NCBI GenBank assembly: GCA_030656145.1
Contig: JAUSOF010000002.1
Span: 124,001-188,000 of the forward strand
Length of the DNA: 64,000 nucleotides
Source: Pseudomonas sp.
Lineage (GTDB): Bacteria; Pseudomonadota; Gammaproteobacteria; Pseudomonadales; Pseudomonadaceae
Direction of reading: 5' to 3'
Below the pieces are notes generated by a model. The model did not search any database, was not told where the DNA came from, and was given only the letters and a program-made list of their open reading frames with translations. The position numbers and the translations under genes were made by a program. Positions 28,158-39,938 of this stretch are shown in pieces; position 1 is the first letter of the stretch, and the number at the start of each line of letters is the position of its first letter.

Positions 28158-29717
28158 ATGACCAGTTTGCATGCTGACGAGGCTTTCCTCGATCACTACC
28201 AGTTCAGTCACGATCCCTTTGCGCCGCGTGTGCCAGGTTTCAAGTTCTTTCCGGCACAGCGCAAGCCGGTATTGGGTCAGTTGCATCACCTTGCGCGCTA
28301 CAGCCAGCTGCTGTTGTTGGTCTGCGGTCCCCAGGGGAGCGGGAAAACCCTGCTGCGCCAGGCGCTGGTGGCCAGTACCAATAAGCAGGCGGTGCATAGC
28401 GTGGTCGTTTCCGCCCAGGGCGCAGCCGACACTGCAGGTATTCTGCGTCAGGTAGCTCAAGGCCTGCAGGTGCAGAAGCCGGAGCCACAGGCAATTTTGG
28501 CGCAGGTTGGTCAATTGGCCTTGACTGGGCAAGATGTTTACTTGCTTGTCGATGATGCCGAGCAGTTGAGTGATGAAGCGCTTGCCAGCCTGCTGGCCTT
28601 GGCTGCAGGCAGCAGCGAAGGGCGTCCGCATGTCTTTCTGTTCGCCGAACCGACATTAATTGAGCGGCTTGAGGTGTTGGCCGATGGCGAGGAGTGTTTT
28701 CATGCCATTGAATTGCAGCCTTACAGCGAAGAGGAAGCGCGCGAATATCTGGCTCAGCGGCTAGAGGGTGCCGGGCGTGAGGGCGCGTTGCTGTCGGATG
28801 AACAGGTCGCTGATATTCATGAGCGTTCAGGTGGCTGGCCGGGGGCAATCAATCAAGTCGCTCGTGACGTGTTGATTGAGGCCATGCTGGTGCGGCGCGG
28901 TGGCGCCAAGCGCGCTGGCTTCGCATTCAATTTGCCGAGGAAGCACCTTTTGGCTTTGGCTGTTGTTGGGCTTGGGGTCATGGCAGCTTGGCTGATGCAG
29001 GGGCGTTCAGATGATGTAGCGCCGGTGTCCGCCACGACGCAGCTGCCGCTCGGTCAGGTCGAGCCGTCTGCGCCATCTGTCACAGCTGGCGGCTCTACCG
29101 GGGGCAGTGCGCCCGCAATCGAGTTCGCGGGTGGCAATCAGCCTGTCCCGCTGCCTTTGGTGGGTGAGTCTCAGCCGGTTATGCGCGAGCCTTTGGCGCG
29201 TGCTGCTGGCTTGAGCGGGGTCGAGGAGGCAGATGTCGTGGATGTTGCTGGCTCGAGTACTATCGGTGTGCTGGTGGATGAGCGTGAGGCGCCGCGTGCA
29301 GCGGTGGCTGCGCCTGCAGTGTCAGCGTCCCCTGTACCGGCCCCGGTCGTCCGGCCTGCCCCAGTAGTGGTGCCTGCTGCGAAACCGGTAGCGGTGGCAC
29401 CGACACCGACACCGGCGAAGGCCGCAGTGGTCGACGCCTGGTACGCTGCTCAGGCTGGCTCGCGCTACACCTTGCAAATTCTAGGGGCGCGCGCAGAGGC
29501 CAGTGCTCAAGCTTTTGTGCGTGAGCACGGCGCGCAATACCACTATTTCAAGAAGCAGCATCAGGGTCAGCCGTTGTATGTTGTGACCTATGGAAGTTTC
29601 GCCAGCTCGGAGGCGGCGCGTGCCGCCTTGAAAGGCTTGCCGGAAAAGGTCCAGGCAGGTAAGCCGTGGCCACGGACGTTTGCCGAGATCAGGCACGAGA
29701 TCGGCCAGGCTCGCTAG
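28158..29717 (+). CDS. damX: DamX-like AAA/SPOR-domain division protein
   Basis: This 519-residue protein has an N-terminal AAA/ExeA-like ATPase domain (Walker A CGPQGSGKT, Walker B VYLLVDDAEQL). One membrane helix follows at about residue 265-285 (LLALAVVGLGVMAAWLM). A long Pro/Ala/Val-rich periplasmic linker leads to a C-terminal SPOR domain (YTLQILGARAEASAQAFVREHG...PLYVVTYGSFASSEAARAAL). The SPOR domain targets the septum. E. coli DamX lacks intact ATPase motifs at the N-terminus, so this pseudomonad form differs in architecture while sharing the locus after aroB. Confidence 0.88.
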   Translation: MTSLHADEAFLDHYQFSHDPFAPRVPGFKFFPAQRKPVLGQLHHLARYSQLLLLVCGPQGSGKTLLRQALVASTNKQAVHSVVVSAQGAADTAGILRQVAQGLQVQKPEPQAILAQVGQLALTGQDVYLLVDDAEQLSDEALASLLALAAGSSEGRPHVFLFAEPTLIERLEVLADGEECFHAIELQPYSEEEAREYLAQRLEGAGREGALLSDEQVADIHERSGGWPGAINQVARDVLIEAMLVRRGGAKRAGFAFNLPRKHLLALAVVGLGVMAAWLMQGRSDDVAPVSATTQLPLGQVEPSAPSVTAGGSTGGSAPAIEFAGGNQPVPLPLVGESQPVMREPLARAAGLSGVEEADVVDVAGSSTIGVLVDEREAPRAAVAAPAVSASPVPAPVVRPAPVVVPAAKPVAVAPTPTPAKAAVVDAWYAAQAGSRYTLQILGARAEASAQAFVREHGAQYHYFKKQHQGQPLYVVTYGSFASSEAARAALKGLPEKVQAGKPWPRTFAEIRHEIGQAR

Positions 29718-29850
29718 CTGGTGTTATCTGTTTGGTTGCGCGCCTGTTTAAGGCTACACGGTATCTGTCGACCGGCAGGTTGTTAGCATGACTGGGTGGT
29801 CGATTCCTTCGGTTTAGCGACATAAGCTTGCAGTGGGTCGCCACGCCGAT

Positions 29851-29879
29851 TTGTGACGACCTTGGTGGATATGTACAAT
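29851..29879 (+). promoter_or_regulatory. Candidate sigma-70 promoter of gltBD
   Basis: TTGTGA (29851-29856), 17 bp, TACAAT (29874-29879) gives a leader of about 100 nt before the gltB ATG. No other gene was seen in the 268-bp gap after damX. Confidence 0.5.
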
Positions 29880-29985
29880 GACCTCCGTTTTGCCTGCGCA
29901 AAGCTGGCGATAAGCCCTGCGCGCACGGTAAGTATTTGAATTAGAAAGTGATTTGCCTTTGAGAGGCAGCCTGGTGAGAGTCCCT

Positions 29986-32900
29986 ATGAAAGCAGGTTTG
30001 TACCGTCCTGATGAGTTCAAGGATAACTGCGGCTTCGGCCTGATTGCCCATATGCAGGGCGAGGCGAGCCACCACCTGCTGCAGACCGCTATTGAAGCGC
30101 TGACCTGCATGACCCATCGCGGCGGGATCAACGCCGACGGCAAGACGGGCGATGGTTGTGGTTTGCTGATTCAGAAGCCAGATGCCTTCCTGCGGGCTAT
30201 GGCCCTGCAGCACTTCGCGGTCGAGCTGCCCAAGCAGTACGCCGTGGGCATGGTGTTCTTCAATCAGGACCCAGTGAAAGCTGAAGCGGCGCGCGCGAAT
30301 ATGAATCGCGAGATTCAGGCGGCCGGCTTGACCCTGGTTGGCTGGCGCAAAGTGCCAATCGATACCAGCGTACTTGGCCGTCTGGCGCTTGAGCGTTTGC
30401 CGCAGATCGAACAGGTGTTCATCGGCGCCGATGAGCTCAGCGACCAGGAAGTTGCGATCAAGCTGTTTAGCGCCCGCCGCCGTTCTTCGGTGAGCAATGC
30501 CGCAGACAGTGATCACTACATCTGCAGCTTTTCGCACAAGACCATCATCTACAAAGGCCTGATGATGCCGGCCGATCTGCAGCAGTTCTACCCGGACCTG
30601 GGTGACGAGCGCCTGCAGACCGCGATTTGCGTGTTCCATCAGCGCTTCTCGACCAACACGCTGCCGAAGTGGCCGTTGGCGCAACCGTTCCGTTTCCTCG
30701 CCCACAATGGCGAGATCAACACCATCACTGGTAACCGCAACTGGGCCCAGGCGCGCCGGTTGAAGTTCGCCAACGACCAGATCTTCGATCTGGAAGAGCT
30801 CGGCCCGCTGGTCAATCGTGTCGGTTCCGACTCTTCGAGCATGGACAACATGCTCGAGCTGATGGTCACCGGTGGCATTGATCTGTTCCGTGGCGTGCGC
30901 ATGATCATTCCGCCAGCCTGGCAGAACGTCGAGACCATGGACGCCGATCTGCGGGCGTTCTATGAGTACAACTCCATGCACATGGAGCCGTGGGATGGTC
31001 CGGCCGGCGTGGTGCTGACCGATGGTCGTTATGCGGTCTGCCTGCTCGACCGCAACGGCCTGCGCCCGGCGCGCTGGGTCACCACCAACAATGGCTACAT
31101 CACCCTGGCTTCGGAAATCGGTGTGTGGGACTACCAGCCCGAGGACGTGATTGCCAAAGGCCGCGTCGGGCCGGGGCAGATCCTTGCCGTGGATACCGAA
31201 ACCGGCCAGGTACTGAGTACCGATGACATCGACAACCGCCTGAAGTCGCGTCACCCCTACAAGCAGTGGCTGCGCAAGAATGCCCAGCGTATCCAGGCCA
31301 CCCTGGAAGACCGTGACCACGGTTCGGCGTTCTACGACGTTGACCAACTCAAGCAATACATGAAAATGTACCAGGTGACCTTCGAGGAGCGTGATCAGGT
31401 ACTGCGTCCGCTCGCAGAACAGGGCCAGGAAGCGGTCGGCTCCATGGGTGACGATACGCCGATGGCGGTATTGAGCCAGCGCGTGCGCTCACCCTACGAC
31501 TATTTCCGCCAGCAGTTCGCCCAGGTCACCAACCCGCCGATCGACCCGCTGCGTGAAGCCATCGTCATGTCCCTGGAAATTTGCCTCGGTGCCGAGCGCA
31601 ATATCTTCCAGGAGTCGCCGGAACATGCCTCGCGGGTAATCCTCAGTTCGCCGGTCATTTCCCCGGCCAAATGGCGCACGCTGATGACCCTGGAACGTCC
31701 AGGCTTCGAGCGTCAGCTGATCGACATGAACTACGACGAGTCCGTCGGTCTCGAGGCGGCCGTGCGCAACATGGCCGACCAGGCCGAGGAAGCGGTGCGC
31801 GCCGGCAAGGTATTGCTGGTACTCACCGATCGCCATATCGGCCCGGGCAAACTGCCGGCGCATGCCGCGCTGGTGACCGGTGCCGTGCACCATCGCCTGA
31901 CCGAGAAGGGCCTGCGTTGCGATTGCAACATTCTGGTCGAGACCGCAACCGCCCGTGACCCGCACCACTATGCGGTGCTGCTCGGCTTCGGCGCCTCGGC
32001 GGTCTATCCGTTCCTGGCCTACGAAGTGCTGGGCGACCTGATCCGCACCGGCGAAGTGCTGGGCGATCTGTATGAAGTGTTCAAGTACTACCGCAAGGGC
32101 ATCTCCAAGGGCCTGCTGAAGATCCTGTCGAAGATGGGCATCTCCACCGTGGCCTCCTACCGCGGTGCGCAGCTGTTCGAGGCGGTCGGTCTGGCCGATG
32201 AAGTCACCGAGCTGTGCTTCCGTGGCGTGGCCAGCCGGATCAAAGGTGCGCGCTTCGTCGACCTCGAAACCGAGCAGAAGCTGCTCGCCGCCGAGGCCTG
32301 GAACAACCGCAAGCCGATCCAGCAGGGCGGCCTGCTCAAGTTCGTCTATGGCGGCGAATACCATGCCTACAACCCGGACGTAGTTAGCACCTTGCAAGTC
32401 GCGGTGCAGCAGGGCAGTTACGAGAAATACAAGGAATACAGCGCCCTGGTCGATACCCGTCCGGTGTCGATGATTCGCGATCTGCTGCAGCTGAAACTGG
32501 CCGAGCAGCCGCTGAGTCTTGATCAGATCGAACCGCTGGAAAGCATCTTCAAGCGCTTTGACTCTGCCGGTATTTCCCTGGGCGCGCTGTCGCCCGAGGC
32601 GCATGAAGCGATTGCCGAGGCGATGAACCGCCTCGGTGCGCGCTCCAACTCCGGCGAGGGCGGCGAAGACCCGGCCCGTTACGGCACGGTGCGCAGCTCC
32701 AAAATCAAGCAGGTGGCCACCGGTCGCTTTGGTGTGACCCCGGAATACCTGGTCAACGCCGAAGTGCTGCAGATCAAGGTCGCCCAGGGCGCCAAGCCCG
32801 GCGAGGGCGGTCAACTGCCCGGCGGCAAGGTCAACGGTCTGATCGCACGGCTGCGTTACGCGGTGCCGGGCGTGACCCTGATTTCGCCGCCGCCGCACCA

Positions 32901-34434
32901 TGACATCTTCTCGATCGAAGACTTGGCGCATCTGTTCTATGACCTCAAGCAGGTCAACCCTGCCGCGCTGGTCTCGGTCAAGCTGGTGGCCGAAGCCGGC
33001 GTTGGCACCATCGCCGCCGGGGTAGCCAAGGCCTATGCCGATTTGATCACCATCTCCGGTTACGATGGCGGCACCGGTGCATCGCCGCTGAGTTCGATCA
33101 AGTACGCCGGCGCACCTTGGGAGCTGGGCCTGGCGGAAACTCACCAGACCCTGCGCGGTAACGACCTGCGCGGCAAGGTGCGGGTGCAGACCGACGGCGG
33201 CCTGAAGACTGGTCTCGATGTGGTCAAGGCGGCCATCCTCGGTGCCGAGAGCTTCGGCTTTGGTACCGCGCCGATGATCGCCCTGGGCTGCAAGTACCTG
33301 CGCATCTGTCACCTGAACAACTGCGCCACTGGCGTCGCCACGCAGAATGACAAACTGCGCAAGGATCACTTCATCGGCACCGTCGAGATGGTGATGAATT
33401 TCTTCACCTATGTTGCAGAAGAAACTCGCGAGTGGCTGGCCAAGCTCGGCGTGCGCAGCCTCGAAGAGCTGATCGGACGTACCGATCTGCTGGATATTCT
33501 GCCGGGCGAGACGGCCAAGCAGAATCATCTGGACCTGAGTCCGTTGCTCGGCAGTGATCACATTCCTGCGGACAAGCCGCAGTTCTGTCAGGTCGAGAGG
33601 AATCCGCCATTCGACAAGGGCCTGCTGGCCGAGAAAATGGTCGAGTTGGCAAGGTCGGCAATCGATGCCGCCAGCGGTGGCGAATTCGCCCTGGACATCT
33701 GCAACTGCGACCGCTCGATCGGTGCTCGTGTGTCCGGTGAAATCGCCCGGGTGCATGGCAACCAGGGCATGAACAAGGCGCCTATCACCTTCCGCTTCAA
33801 GGGCACTGCGGGTCAGAGCTTCGGCGTGTGGAACGCTGGTGGCCTGAATATGTACCTGGAAGGCGATGCCAACGACTACGTCGGCAAGGGCATGACCGCC
33901 GGCAAACTGGTGATCGTGCCGCCCCAGGGCAGCCCGTTCAAGACTCAGGACAGCGCCATCATCGGCAACACCTGTCTGTACGGCGCCACTGGCGGCAAGC
34001 TGTTCGCTGCCGGTACCGCGGGCGAGCGGTTTGCCGTGCGTAACTCCGGCGCGCATGCCGTGGTCGAGGGCACCGGTGATCACTGTTGCGAGTACATGAC
34101 CGGCGGCTTCGTCTGCGTCCTGGGCAAGACCGGTTACAACTTCGGTTCCGGCATGACCGGTGGTTTTGCCTACGTGCTCGACCTGGATAATAGCTTCTAC
34201 GACCGGGTCAACCATGAGCTGGTGGAGATCCAGCGGATCAACAACGAGTCGATGGAGGCCTATCGCAGCCATCTGCAGCGGGTGCTTGCCGAGTACGTGC
34301 AGGAGACCGCCAGCGAGTGGGGGCGTAACCTGCTGGAAAACCTCGACGATTATCTGCGCAAGTTCTGGTTGGTCAAACCCAAGGCTGCAAGCCTGAAGTC
34401 GCTGCTCTCCAGCACCCGTGCTAATCCGCAATAA
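29986..34434 (+). CDS. gltB: Glutamate synthase (NADPH) large subunit
   Basis: This 1482-residue subunit makes two glutamates from glutamine and 2-oxoglutarate. Cys15 (DNCGFG) is the N-terminal nucleophile after propeptide removal, of the class II glutamine amidotransferase domain (about 15-420). A central domain is followed by the FMN-binding synthase domain (about 850-1220), with a 3Fe-4S ligand set in [12 protein letters not shown]. The C-terminal GXGXG beta-helix domain follows. The ATG at 29986 gives the family length; the open frame begins 33 bases earlier. gltD follows after 112 bp. Confidence 0.98.
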   Translation: MKAGLYRPDEFKDNCGFGLIAHMQGEASHHLLQTAIEALTCMTHRGGINADGKTGDGCGLLIQKPDAFLRAMALQHFAVELPKQYAVGMVFFNQDPVKAEAARANMNREIQAAGLTLVGWRKVPIDTSVLGRLALERLPQIEQVFIGADELSDQEVAIKLFSARRRSSVSNAADSDHYICSFSHKTIIYKGLMMPADLQQFYPDLGDERLQTAICVFHQRFSTNTLPKWPLAQPFRFLAHNGEINTITGNRNWAQARRLKFANDQIFDLEELGPLVNRVGSDSSSMDNMLELMVTGGIDLFRGVRMIIPPAWQNVETMDADLRAFYEYNSMHMEPWDGPAGVVLTDGRYAVCLLDRNGLRPARWVTTNNGYITLASEIGVWDYQPEDVIAKGRVGPGQILAVDTETGQVLSTDDIDNRLKSRHPYKQWLRKNAQRIQATLEDRDHGSAFYDVDQLKQYMKMYQVTFEERDQVLRPLAEQGQEAVGSMGDDTPMAVLSQRVRSPYDYFRQQFAQVTNPPIDPLREAIVMSLEICLGAERNIFQESPEHASRVILSSPVISPAKWRTLMTLERPGFERQLIDMNYDESVGLEAAVRNMADQAEEAVRAGKVLLVLTDRHIGPGKLPAHAALVTGAVHHRLTEKGLRCDCNILVETATARDPHHYAVLLGFGASAVYPFLAYEVLGDLIRTGEVLGDLYEVFKYYRKGISKGLLKILSKMGISTVASYRGAQLFEAVGLADEVTELCFRGVASRIKGARFVDLETEQKLLAAEAWNNRKPIQQGGLLKFVYGGEYHAYNPDVVSTLQVAVQQGSYEKYKEYSALVDTRPVSMIRDLLQLKLAEQPLSLDQIEPLESIFKRFDSAGISLGALSPEAHEAIAEAMNRLGARSNSGEGGEDPARYGTVRSSKIKQVATGRFGVTPEYLVNAEVLQIKVAQGAKPGEGGQLPGGKVNGLIARLRYAVPGVTLISPPPHHDIFSIEDLAHLFYDLKQVNPAALVSVKLVAEAGVGTIAAGVAKAYADLITISGYDGGTGASPLSSIKYAGAPWELGLAETHQTLRGNDLRGKVRVQTDGGLKTGLDVVKAAILGAESFGFGTAPMIALGCKYLRICHLNNCATGVATQNDKLRKDHFIGTVEMVMNFFTYVAEETREWLAKLGVRSLEELIGRTDLLDILPGETAKQNHLDLSPLLGSDHIPADKPQFCQVERNPPFDKGLLAEKMVELARSAIDAASGGEFALDICNCDRSIGARVSGEIARVHGNQGMNKAPITFRFKGTAGQSFGVWNAGGLNMYLEGDANDYVGKGMTAGKLVIVPPQGSPFKTQDSAIIGNTCLYGATGGKLFAAGTAGERFAVRNSGAHAVVEGTGDHCCEYMTGGFVCVLGKTGYNFGSGMTGGFAYVLDLDNSFYDRVNHELVEIQRINNESMEAYRSHLQRVLAEYVQETASEWGRNLLENLDDYLRKFWLVKPKAASLKSLLSSTRANPQ

Positions 34435-34531
34435 AGCAGTTTCAAGCTACGCGCCTCAGGCTATAAGCGGCATGGGGCGTGTGGCTAACGTGATGAGTCT
34501 TGCAGTGTGCAATCTGTAGCTTGCAGCTGCT
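34435..34531. repeat. Inverted-repeat spacer between gltB and gltD
   Basis: Arms AGCAGTTTCAAGCTAC (34435-34450) and GTAGCTTGCAGCTGCT (34516-34531) pair at 14 of 16 positions, enclosing 65 bp. The AGCTTGCAGCT-type sequence resembles pseudomonad extragenic palindromes. In mRNA the hairpin could protect the gltB 3' end and set the gltB:gltD ratio. Confidence 0.6.
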
Positions 34532-34537
34532 GTATAG

Positions 34538-35965
<1,428 letters not shown>

Positions 35966-35980
35966 TCTGCCGATGTTGGC

Positions 35981-36051
35981 GTAGGATGGGTTGAGCGTAG
36001 CGATACCCATCTCTGTTTTGATGGGTAACGCCTTCGGCTAGCCCACCCTAC
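35981..36051. repeat. GTAGG...TTGAGCG repeat, copy 1 (hairpin)
   Basis: GTAGGATGGG (35981-35990) and CCCACCCTAC (36042-36051) are inverted with one mismatch. The first 28 bp are repeated in opposite orientation at 50366-50394 and 61360-61388 with a few changes. It sits between the gltD stop and its terminator. Confidence 0.75.
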
Positions 36052-36077
36052 GACCGAGGCAAATCGTCGCAATGGAT

Positions 36078-36112
36078 AAAAGGCACGGCACCCGCCGTGC
36101 CTTTTGTTTTGT
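36078..36112 (+). terminator. Terminator after gltD
   Basis: A perfect 12-bp stem AAAAGGCACGGC / GCCGTGCCTTTT (36078-36105) with loop ACCC is followed by GTTTTG. It separates gltBD from hemE. Confidence 0.88.
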
Positions 36113-36167
36113 GGTCTGCGAAAATAGCCGTACTTTTTTACTGCCTTATTATGTCCCGGGAATTGTT

Positions 36168-37232
36168 ATGACTGCCCTGAAGAACGACCGTTTCCTGCGT
36201 GCTCTGCTCAAGCAGCCCGTCGATGTCACGCCCGTGTGGATGATGCGCCAGGCCGGTCGTTACCTGCCGGAGTACCGCGCCAGCCGTGCCAAGGCCGGTG
36301 ATTTCATGAAGCTGATGATGAACCCCGAGTTCGCCTGCGAAGTCACCCTGCAGCCGCTGGATCGCTACCCGCAACTGGACGCGGCGATTCTGTTCTCCGA
36401 CATCCTGACCATCCCCCATGCCATGGGCCAGGGCCTGTACTTCGAGACGGGTGAAGGTCCGCGCTTCAAGAAAGTCATCAGCTGCGCCGCCGATGTCGAC
36501 GCCCTGCCGATTCCCGACCCGGAAAAAGACCTGGGTTATGTGATGGACGCGGTGCGCACCATCCGCCGCGAGCTGAACGGTCGCGTGCCGCTGATCGGTT
36601 TCTCCGGCAGCCCCTGGACCCTGGCCACCTATATGGTCGAGGGCGGCTCGTCGAAGGACTTCCGCAAGTCCAAGGCCATGCTCTATGACAACCCGCAGGC
36701 CATGCATGCGCTGCTCGACAAGTTGACGCAGTCGGTGATCAGCTACCTAAACGGGCAGATTCTTGCCGGCGCCCAGGCGGTGCAGATCTTCGATACCTGG
36801 GGCGGCAACCTGTCATCGGCGGCCTACCAGGAGTTCTCCCTGGCGTACATGCAGAGAATCGTCGATGGCCTGCTCCGCGAACATGACGGGCGCAAGGTGC
36901 CGGTGATTCTGTTCACCAAGAATGGCGGCATGTGGCTGGAGTCCATGGCAGCGACGGGGGCCGACGCTCTCGGTCTGGACTGGAGTTGCGACATCGGTGA
37001 GGCGCGTCGCCGCGTCGGTGGCCAGGTGGCCCTGCAAGGCAACATGGACCCGACCGTGCTCTACGCCCAGCCCGCAGCCATTCGCGCCGAAGTGGCGCGG
37101 ATCCTCGCCAGCTACGGCCAGGGCTCGGGTCATGTATTCAACCTTGGCCACGGCATCACCCCGGAAGTCGACCCGGCCCATGCCGGCGCCTTCCTAGAGG
37201 CGGTGCATGAGTTGTCGGCGCAGTACCACTGA
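36168..37232 (+). CDS. hemE: Uroporphyrinogen decarboxylase
   Basis: This 354-residue TIM-barrel enzyme decarboxylates uroporphyrinogen III to coproporphyrinogen III in heme synthesis. The signature [16 protein letters not shown] supplies the substrate-binding Arg residues; other conserved blocks are [25 protein letters not shown] and [12 protein letters not shown]. The ATG at 36168 matches the family start and length. It lies downstream of the gltD terminator, so it needs its own promoter, which I could not define. The gene is the last core gene before the aryl polyene operon. Confidence 0.98.
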   Translation: MTALKNDRFLRALLKQPVDVTPVWMMRQAGRYLPEYRASRAKAGDFMKLMMNPEFACEVTLQPLDRYPQLDAAILFSDILTIPHAMGQGLYFETGEGPRFKKVISCAADVDALPIPDPEKDLGYVMDAVRTIRRELNGRVPLIGFSGSPWTLATYMVEGGSSKDFRKSKAMLYDNPQAMHALLDKLTQSVISYLNGQILAGAQAVQIFDTWGGNLSSAAYQEFSLAYMQRIVDGLLREHDGRKVPVILFTKNGGMWLESMAATGADALGLDWSCDIGEARRRVGGQVALQGNMDPTVLYAQPAAIRAEVARILASYGQGSGHVFNLGHGITPEVDPAHAGAFLEAVHELSAQYH

Positions 37233-37240
37233 AACCAGAT

Positions 37241-37278
37241 CCTGTTGCAGGTCAGGCAGGGCGCTGACCTGCAACAGG
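37241..37278. terminator. Long hairpin between hemE and the convergent aryl polyene operon
   Basis: A 14-bp perfect stem CCTGTTGCAGGTCA / TGACCTGCAACAGG with a 10-nt loop starts 8 bp after the hemE stop. There is no U-run; it may terminate or protect the hemE transcript. The rest of the gap to 37422 shows no gene. Confidence 0.6.
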
Positions 37279-37422
37279 GTCGCGGCTCTAGGCGAAGATG
37301 TCTCCGCTGATTTTCCTGTCGCGCCCGTCATCGAGGGCGTCGGCTGGCGGGCGTGCATCGCTATATTAAGTCACGCCAGGCCGAGGGTGATGAGCCCGGC
37401 CTCTGCTGGCAGGCCCGCGCGA

Positions 37423-38655
37423 TCAGCGGCCAGGCCAGCGTTTGAAGATCAGCGAGGTGTTGACCCCGCCGAAGGCGAAGTTGTTGTTCATCACGTACTG
37501 GTTGCTCATCTGGCGGAACTCGCCGCGCAGGTAGTCGAGTTCGCCACAGGTCGGGTCGATCTCGTCGAGGTTGAGGGTGGGGGCATAGCTGTCCGAGTTC
37601 ATCATCTCGATGCTGAACCAGGATTCCAGCGCACCACAGGCGCCCAGGGTGTGGCCAAGGAAACTCTTCTGCGAACTGATCGGCATCCGCGGCCCGAACA
37701 GACTGCCGGTGGCCAGGGACTCTGCGACATCGCCCTGCTCGGTGGCGGTGCCATGGCCGTTGACGTAGCCGATTGCCGCGGGTTCCAGGCTGGCGTCTTC
37801 CAGGGCCAGCTGCATGGCGCGGCGCATGGTGGTCTGTTCCGGCTTGGTGGTGTGCTGGCCATCGGCATTGCTGCCGAAACCGACGATCTCGGCGTGGATG
37901 TGGGCGCCACGGGCGAGGGCGTGTTCCAGCTCTTCCAGCACCAGCATGCCGGCGCCTTCGCCGATCACCAGGCCGTCGCGAGTGCTGTCGTAGGGGCGTG
38001 GCGAGGATTGCGGGGCGTCGTTCTTCAGGCTGGTGGCGTAGAGCGCATCGAACACCATGGCTTCGGTCGGGCAGAGTTCCTCGGCGCCGCCGGCGAGCAT
38101 CAGCGGCAGGCGGCCGAACTTGATCGCCTCATAGGCGTAGCCGATGCCCTGGCTGCCACTGGTGCAGGCGCTGGAGGTCGGGATCAGGCGGCCCTTGAGG
38201 CCGAAGAAGATGCTGATATTGGCTGCCGTGGTGTGCGGCATCATGCGCACATAGGAGTTGGCGTTGAGCCCGTCGGCCACCGAGTTGAGCAGCATGTTGC
38301 CGAAGGCCTTGATCTCCTCGGTGCTGCCGGTGGAGGAGCCGCAGGCCACGCCCATGCGCCCATCGCTGATCAACTCGTTGCCGAGCAGGCCGGCATCGTC
38401 CAGTGCCTGCTCCGCAGCCCGTACCGCCAGCTTGGCCACCCGGCCCATGCTGCGCAGTTGTCTGCGGGTCCAGTGCCTGGGCACGGCAAAGTCATCAATT
38501 GGCCCGCCGAGGCGGGTGTTCAGTTCAGTGAAGCGGTCCCACTCGTGCATATAGCGAATGCCGCTCTTGCCGGCCCGCAAGTTTGCCTCGATGCTCGCCC
38601 AGTCGCTGCCCAGCGAGGTGATGCCGGCCATGCCGGTGACTACGACTCGTTTCAT
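37423..38655 (-). CDS. apeR: Beta-ketoacyl-ACP synthase II-like (ApeR type), last gene of APE operon
   Basis: This 410-residue FabF-like ketosynthase has catalytic Cys164 (SSACTSGSQ), a His in VNGHGTATEQGD, and a Lys-His region QKSFLGHTLGACGALE, so the Cys-His-His set is intact. In aryl polyene systems the ApeR-type enzyme is the second ketosynthase, thought to start or supply chains next to the main ApeO/ApeC pair. The ATG at 38655 overlaps the apeQ stop (TAATG); a GTG two codons earlier is possible. It is the terminal gene of the 17-kb minus-strand operon. Confidence 0.93.
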   Translation of the reverse strand: MKRVVVTGMAGITSLGSDWASIEANLRAGKSGIRYMHEWDRFTELNTRLGGPIDDFAVPRHWTRRQLRSMGRVAKLAVRAAEQALDDAGLLGNELISDGRMGVACGSSTGSTEEIKAFGNMLLNSVADGLNANSYVRMMPHTTAANISIFFGLKGRLIPTSSACTSGSQGIGYAYEAIKFGRLPLMLAGGAEELCPTEAMVFDALYATSLKNDAPQSSPRPYDSTRDGLVIGEGAGMLVLEELEHALARGAHIHAEIVGFGSNADGQHTTKPEQTTMRRAMQLALEDASLEPAAIGYVNGHGTATEQGDVAESLATGSLFGPRMPISSQKSFLGHTLGACGALESWFSIEMMNSDSYAPTLNLDEIDPTCGELDYLRGEFRQMSNQYVMNNNFAFGGVNTSLIFKRWPGR

Positions 38656-39383
38656 TAACACAACCCACCGTTTACCGAGATGACCTGACGGGTAATGTAG
38701 GCCGCCTCCTCGGACATCAGAAAATTCACTGCCCCGGCGACTTCTTCCGGGGTGCCCATGCGCGCGACGGGGATCATCTTGAGGATGTCCTCCAGCGGCA
38801 GATTGTCATCGAGCATCTCGGTATCGATCAGCCCCGGCGCCACGCAGTTGACTGTGATCTTGCGTTTGCCCAGCTCGATCGCCAGGGCCTTGGCCGCCCC
38901 GATTACCCCGGCCTTGGACGCGCTGTAGTTGACCTGGCCGCGGTTGCCGATCAGCCCGGACACCGAGGTGATGCAGACAATGCGTCCCGGCTGGCGTCGG
39001 CGGATCATCGGCATGCACAGCGGGTGCAGGACGTTGTAGAAACCGTCGAGATTGGTGCGCAGTACCTGGTCCCAGTCGTCTTCGCTCAACGCCGGGAAGG
39101 CACCGTCGCGGGTCAGGCCGGCGTTGCACACCACGCCGTAATAGGCGCCGTGCTGCGCCACATCTGCTTCGAGGATTTCCCGGCAGGCGGCGCGCTCGGC
39201 GACATCGAACTGCAGGATGCGCGCCTGGCGGCCCAGTGCCTGGATCTGCGTTTGTACCGCCTCGGCCTCATCACGCCGTGCGCGGCAGTGCAGGACGATA
39301 TCGAAGCCGGCCCGGGCCAGGCGCAGGGCGATGGCTCGGCCGATGCCGCGGCTGGAGCCGGTAACCAGAATCGGGTCAGTCAT
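38655..39383 (-). CDS. apeQ: 3-ketoacyl-ACP reductase, FabG-like (ApeQ type)
   Basis: This 242-residue short-chain dehydrogenase/reductase has cofactor motif TGSSRGIG near the N-terminus, catalytic Ser in ITSVSGLIG and the YSASK pair. It would reduce the 3-keto group of each elongation intermediate with NADPH. Its start overlaps the stop of a 33-codon ORF, and its stop overlaps the apeR start, so translation is coupled on both sides. It has its own AAGAGA ribosome site. Confidence 0.94.
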   Translation of the reverse strand: MTDPILVTGSSRGIGRAIALRLARAGFDIVLHCRARRDEAEAVQTQIQALGRQARILQFDVAERAACREILEADVAQHGAYYGVVCNAGLTRDGAFPALSEDDWDQVLRTNLDGFYNVLHPLCMPMIRRRQPGRIVCITSVSGLIGNRGQVNYSASKAGVIGAAKALAIELGKRKITVNCVAPGLIDTEMLDDNLPLEDILKMIPVARMGTPEEVAGAVNFLMSEEAAYITRQVISVNGGLC

Positions 39384-39477
39384 GTGCGGTCTCTTGAAAA
39401 TGCGCCAGGCGACATGCCATGTCGGCGCGGGCGATATGACCGCAGGGGAAGCCGGTCAGCAGAATAGCGGCAGTCAT
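39376..39477 (-). CDS. Hypothetical 33-residue protein between apeP and apeQ
   Basis: I do not recognise this ORF. It fills the otherwise empty 90-bp spacer between two genes of a tightly packed operon. Its ATG overlaps the apeP stop as ATGA, GGAG lies 8 nt upstream, and its TGA lies inside the first codons of apeQ (8-bp overlap). The product begins MTAAILLTGFPCGHIARAD and contains two Cys and three His. The arrangement is that of a translated coupling ORF or a small functional protein; length alone cannot tell. It is not simply the out-of-frame end of a neighbour. Confidence 0.5.
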   Translation of the reverse strand: MTAAILLTGFPCGHIARADMACRLAHFQETAHD

Positions 39478-39938
39478 GGTGTGCACTCCGTGGCGTGCTC
39501 TTGCAGGTAGCTGGCCGCTTGCGGGGGGCAGAAGACGTTGAGGCGCGCCTGGGCATGGATGTCGGGGCCGCGCAGGTGGCATTCGAACACGGCCATGCCG
39601 TTGTCGTCCTGCAGCGAGCGCTGCGCATGGATCTGCAGGTCGCTGCCGGCGGGGAAGCGCTCGACATTGCACTGGAAGTTGCGGGTGCCAAGGAGAAAAC
39701 CAAGCGTCACCGGTATGCCTGCCTGTCGCGCCTGGCAGCCGGCATAGGCGGCTATGCTCTGCGCCATCAGCTCGATACCGACCCAGGCCGGCAGGCTGCC
39801 GTCGGCTTGATTGAACAGGCCGCCGGGGCGTACGGTCAGGCAGGTTTGTACATCGTCCTCGGCGAAGTGCAGTACTGCGTCGAGCAGGATCATGTCGCCG
39901 GCATGCGGCAGCAGTTCGGCAATCGGCCACAGGCTCAT
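39474..39938 (-). CDS. apeP: Hot-dog 3-hydroxyacyl-ACP dehydratase-like protein (ApeP type)
   Basis: This 154-residue single hot-dog domain has the N-terminal LLPHAGDMILLD and the central-helix region LPAWVGIELMAQSIAAYAG typical of the FabA/FabZ-like dehydratases of aryl polyene clusters. It would remove water from 3-hydroxyacyl intermediates to leave the conjugated double bonds. A second dehydratase domain is fused to the AMP-ligase elsewhere in the operon. The start overlaps the apeO stop by 4 bp. Confidence 0.85.
   Translation of the reverse strand: MSLWPIAELLPHAGDMILLDAVLHFAEDDVQTCLTVRPGGLFNQADGSLPAWVGIELMAQSIAAYAGCQARQAGIPVTLGFLLGTRNFQCNVERFPAGSDLQIHAQRSLQDDNGMAVFECHLRGPDIHAQARLNVFCPPQAASYLQEHATECTP

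Noticed and set aside
29953..29985. Eleven extra N-terminal codons of gltB
   Set aside because: Starting at 29986 gives the exact family length and places the nucleophilic Cys15 after a propeptide of normal size.
31489..34431. 980-codon open frame antisense to gltB
   Set aside because: It mirrors the codon structure of a fully conserved glutamate synthase gene; the translation shows no recognisable family and no ribosome site was seen. High-GC antisense frames of this kind are common.
37207..38658. 483-codon plus-strand open frame over apeR
   Set aside because: It is antisense to a ketosynthase with an intact active site and begins inside the end of hemE.
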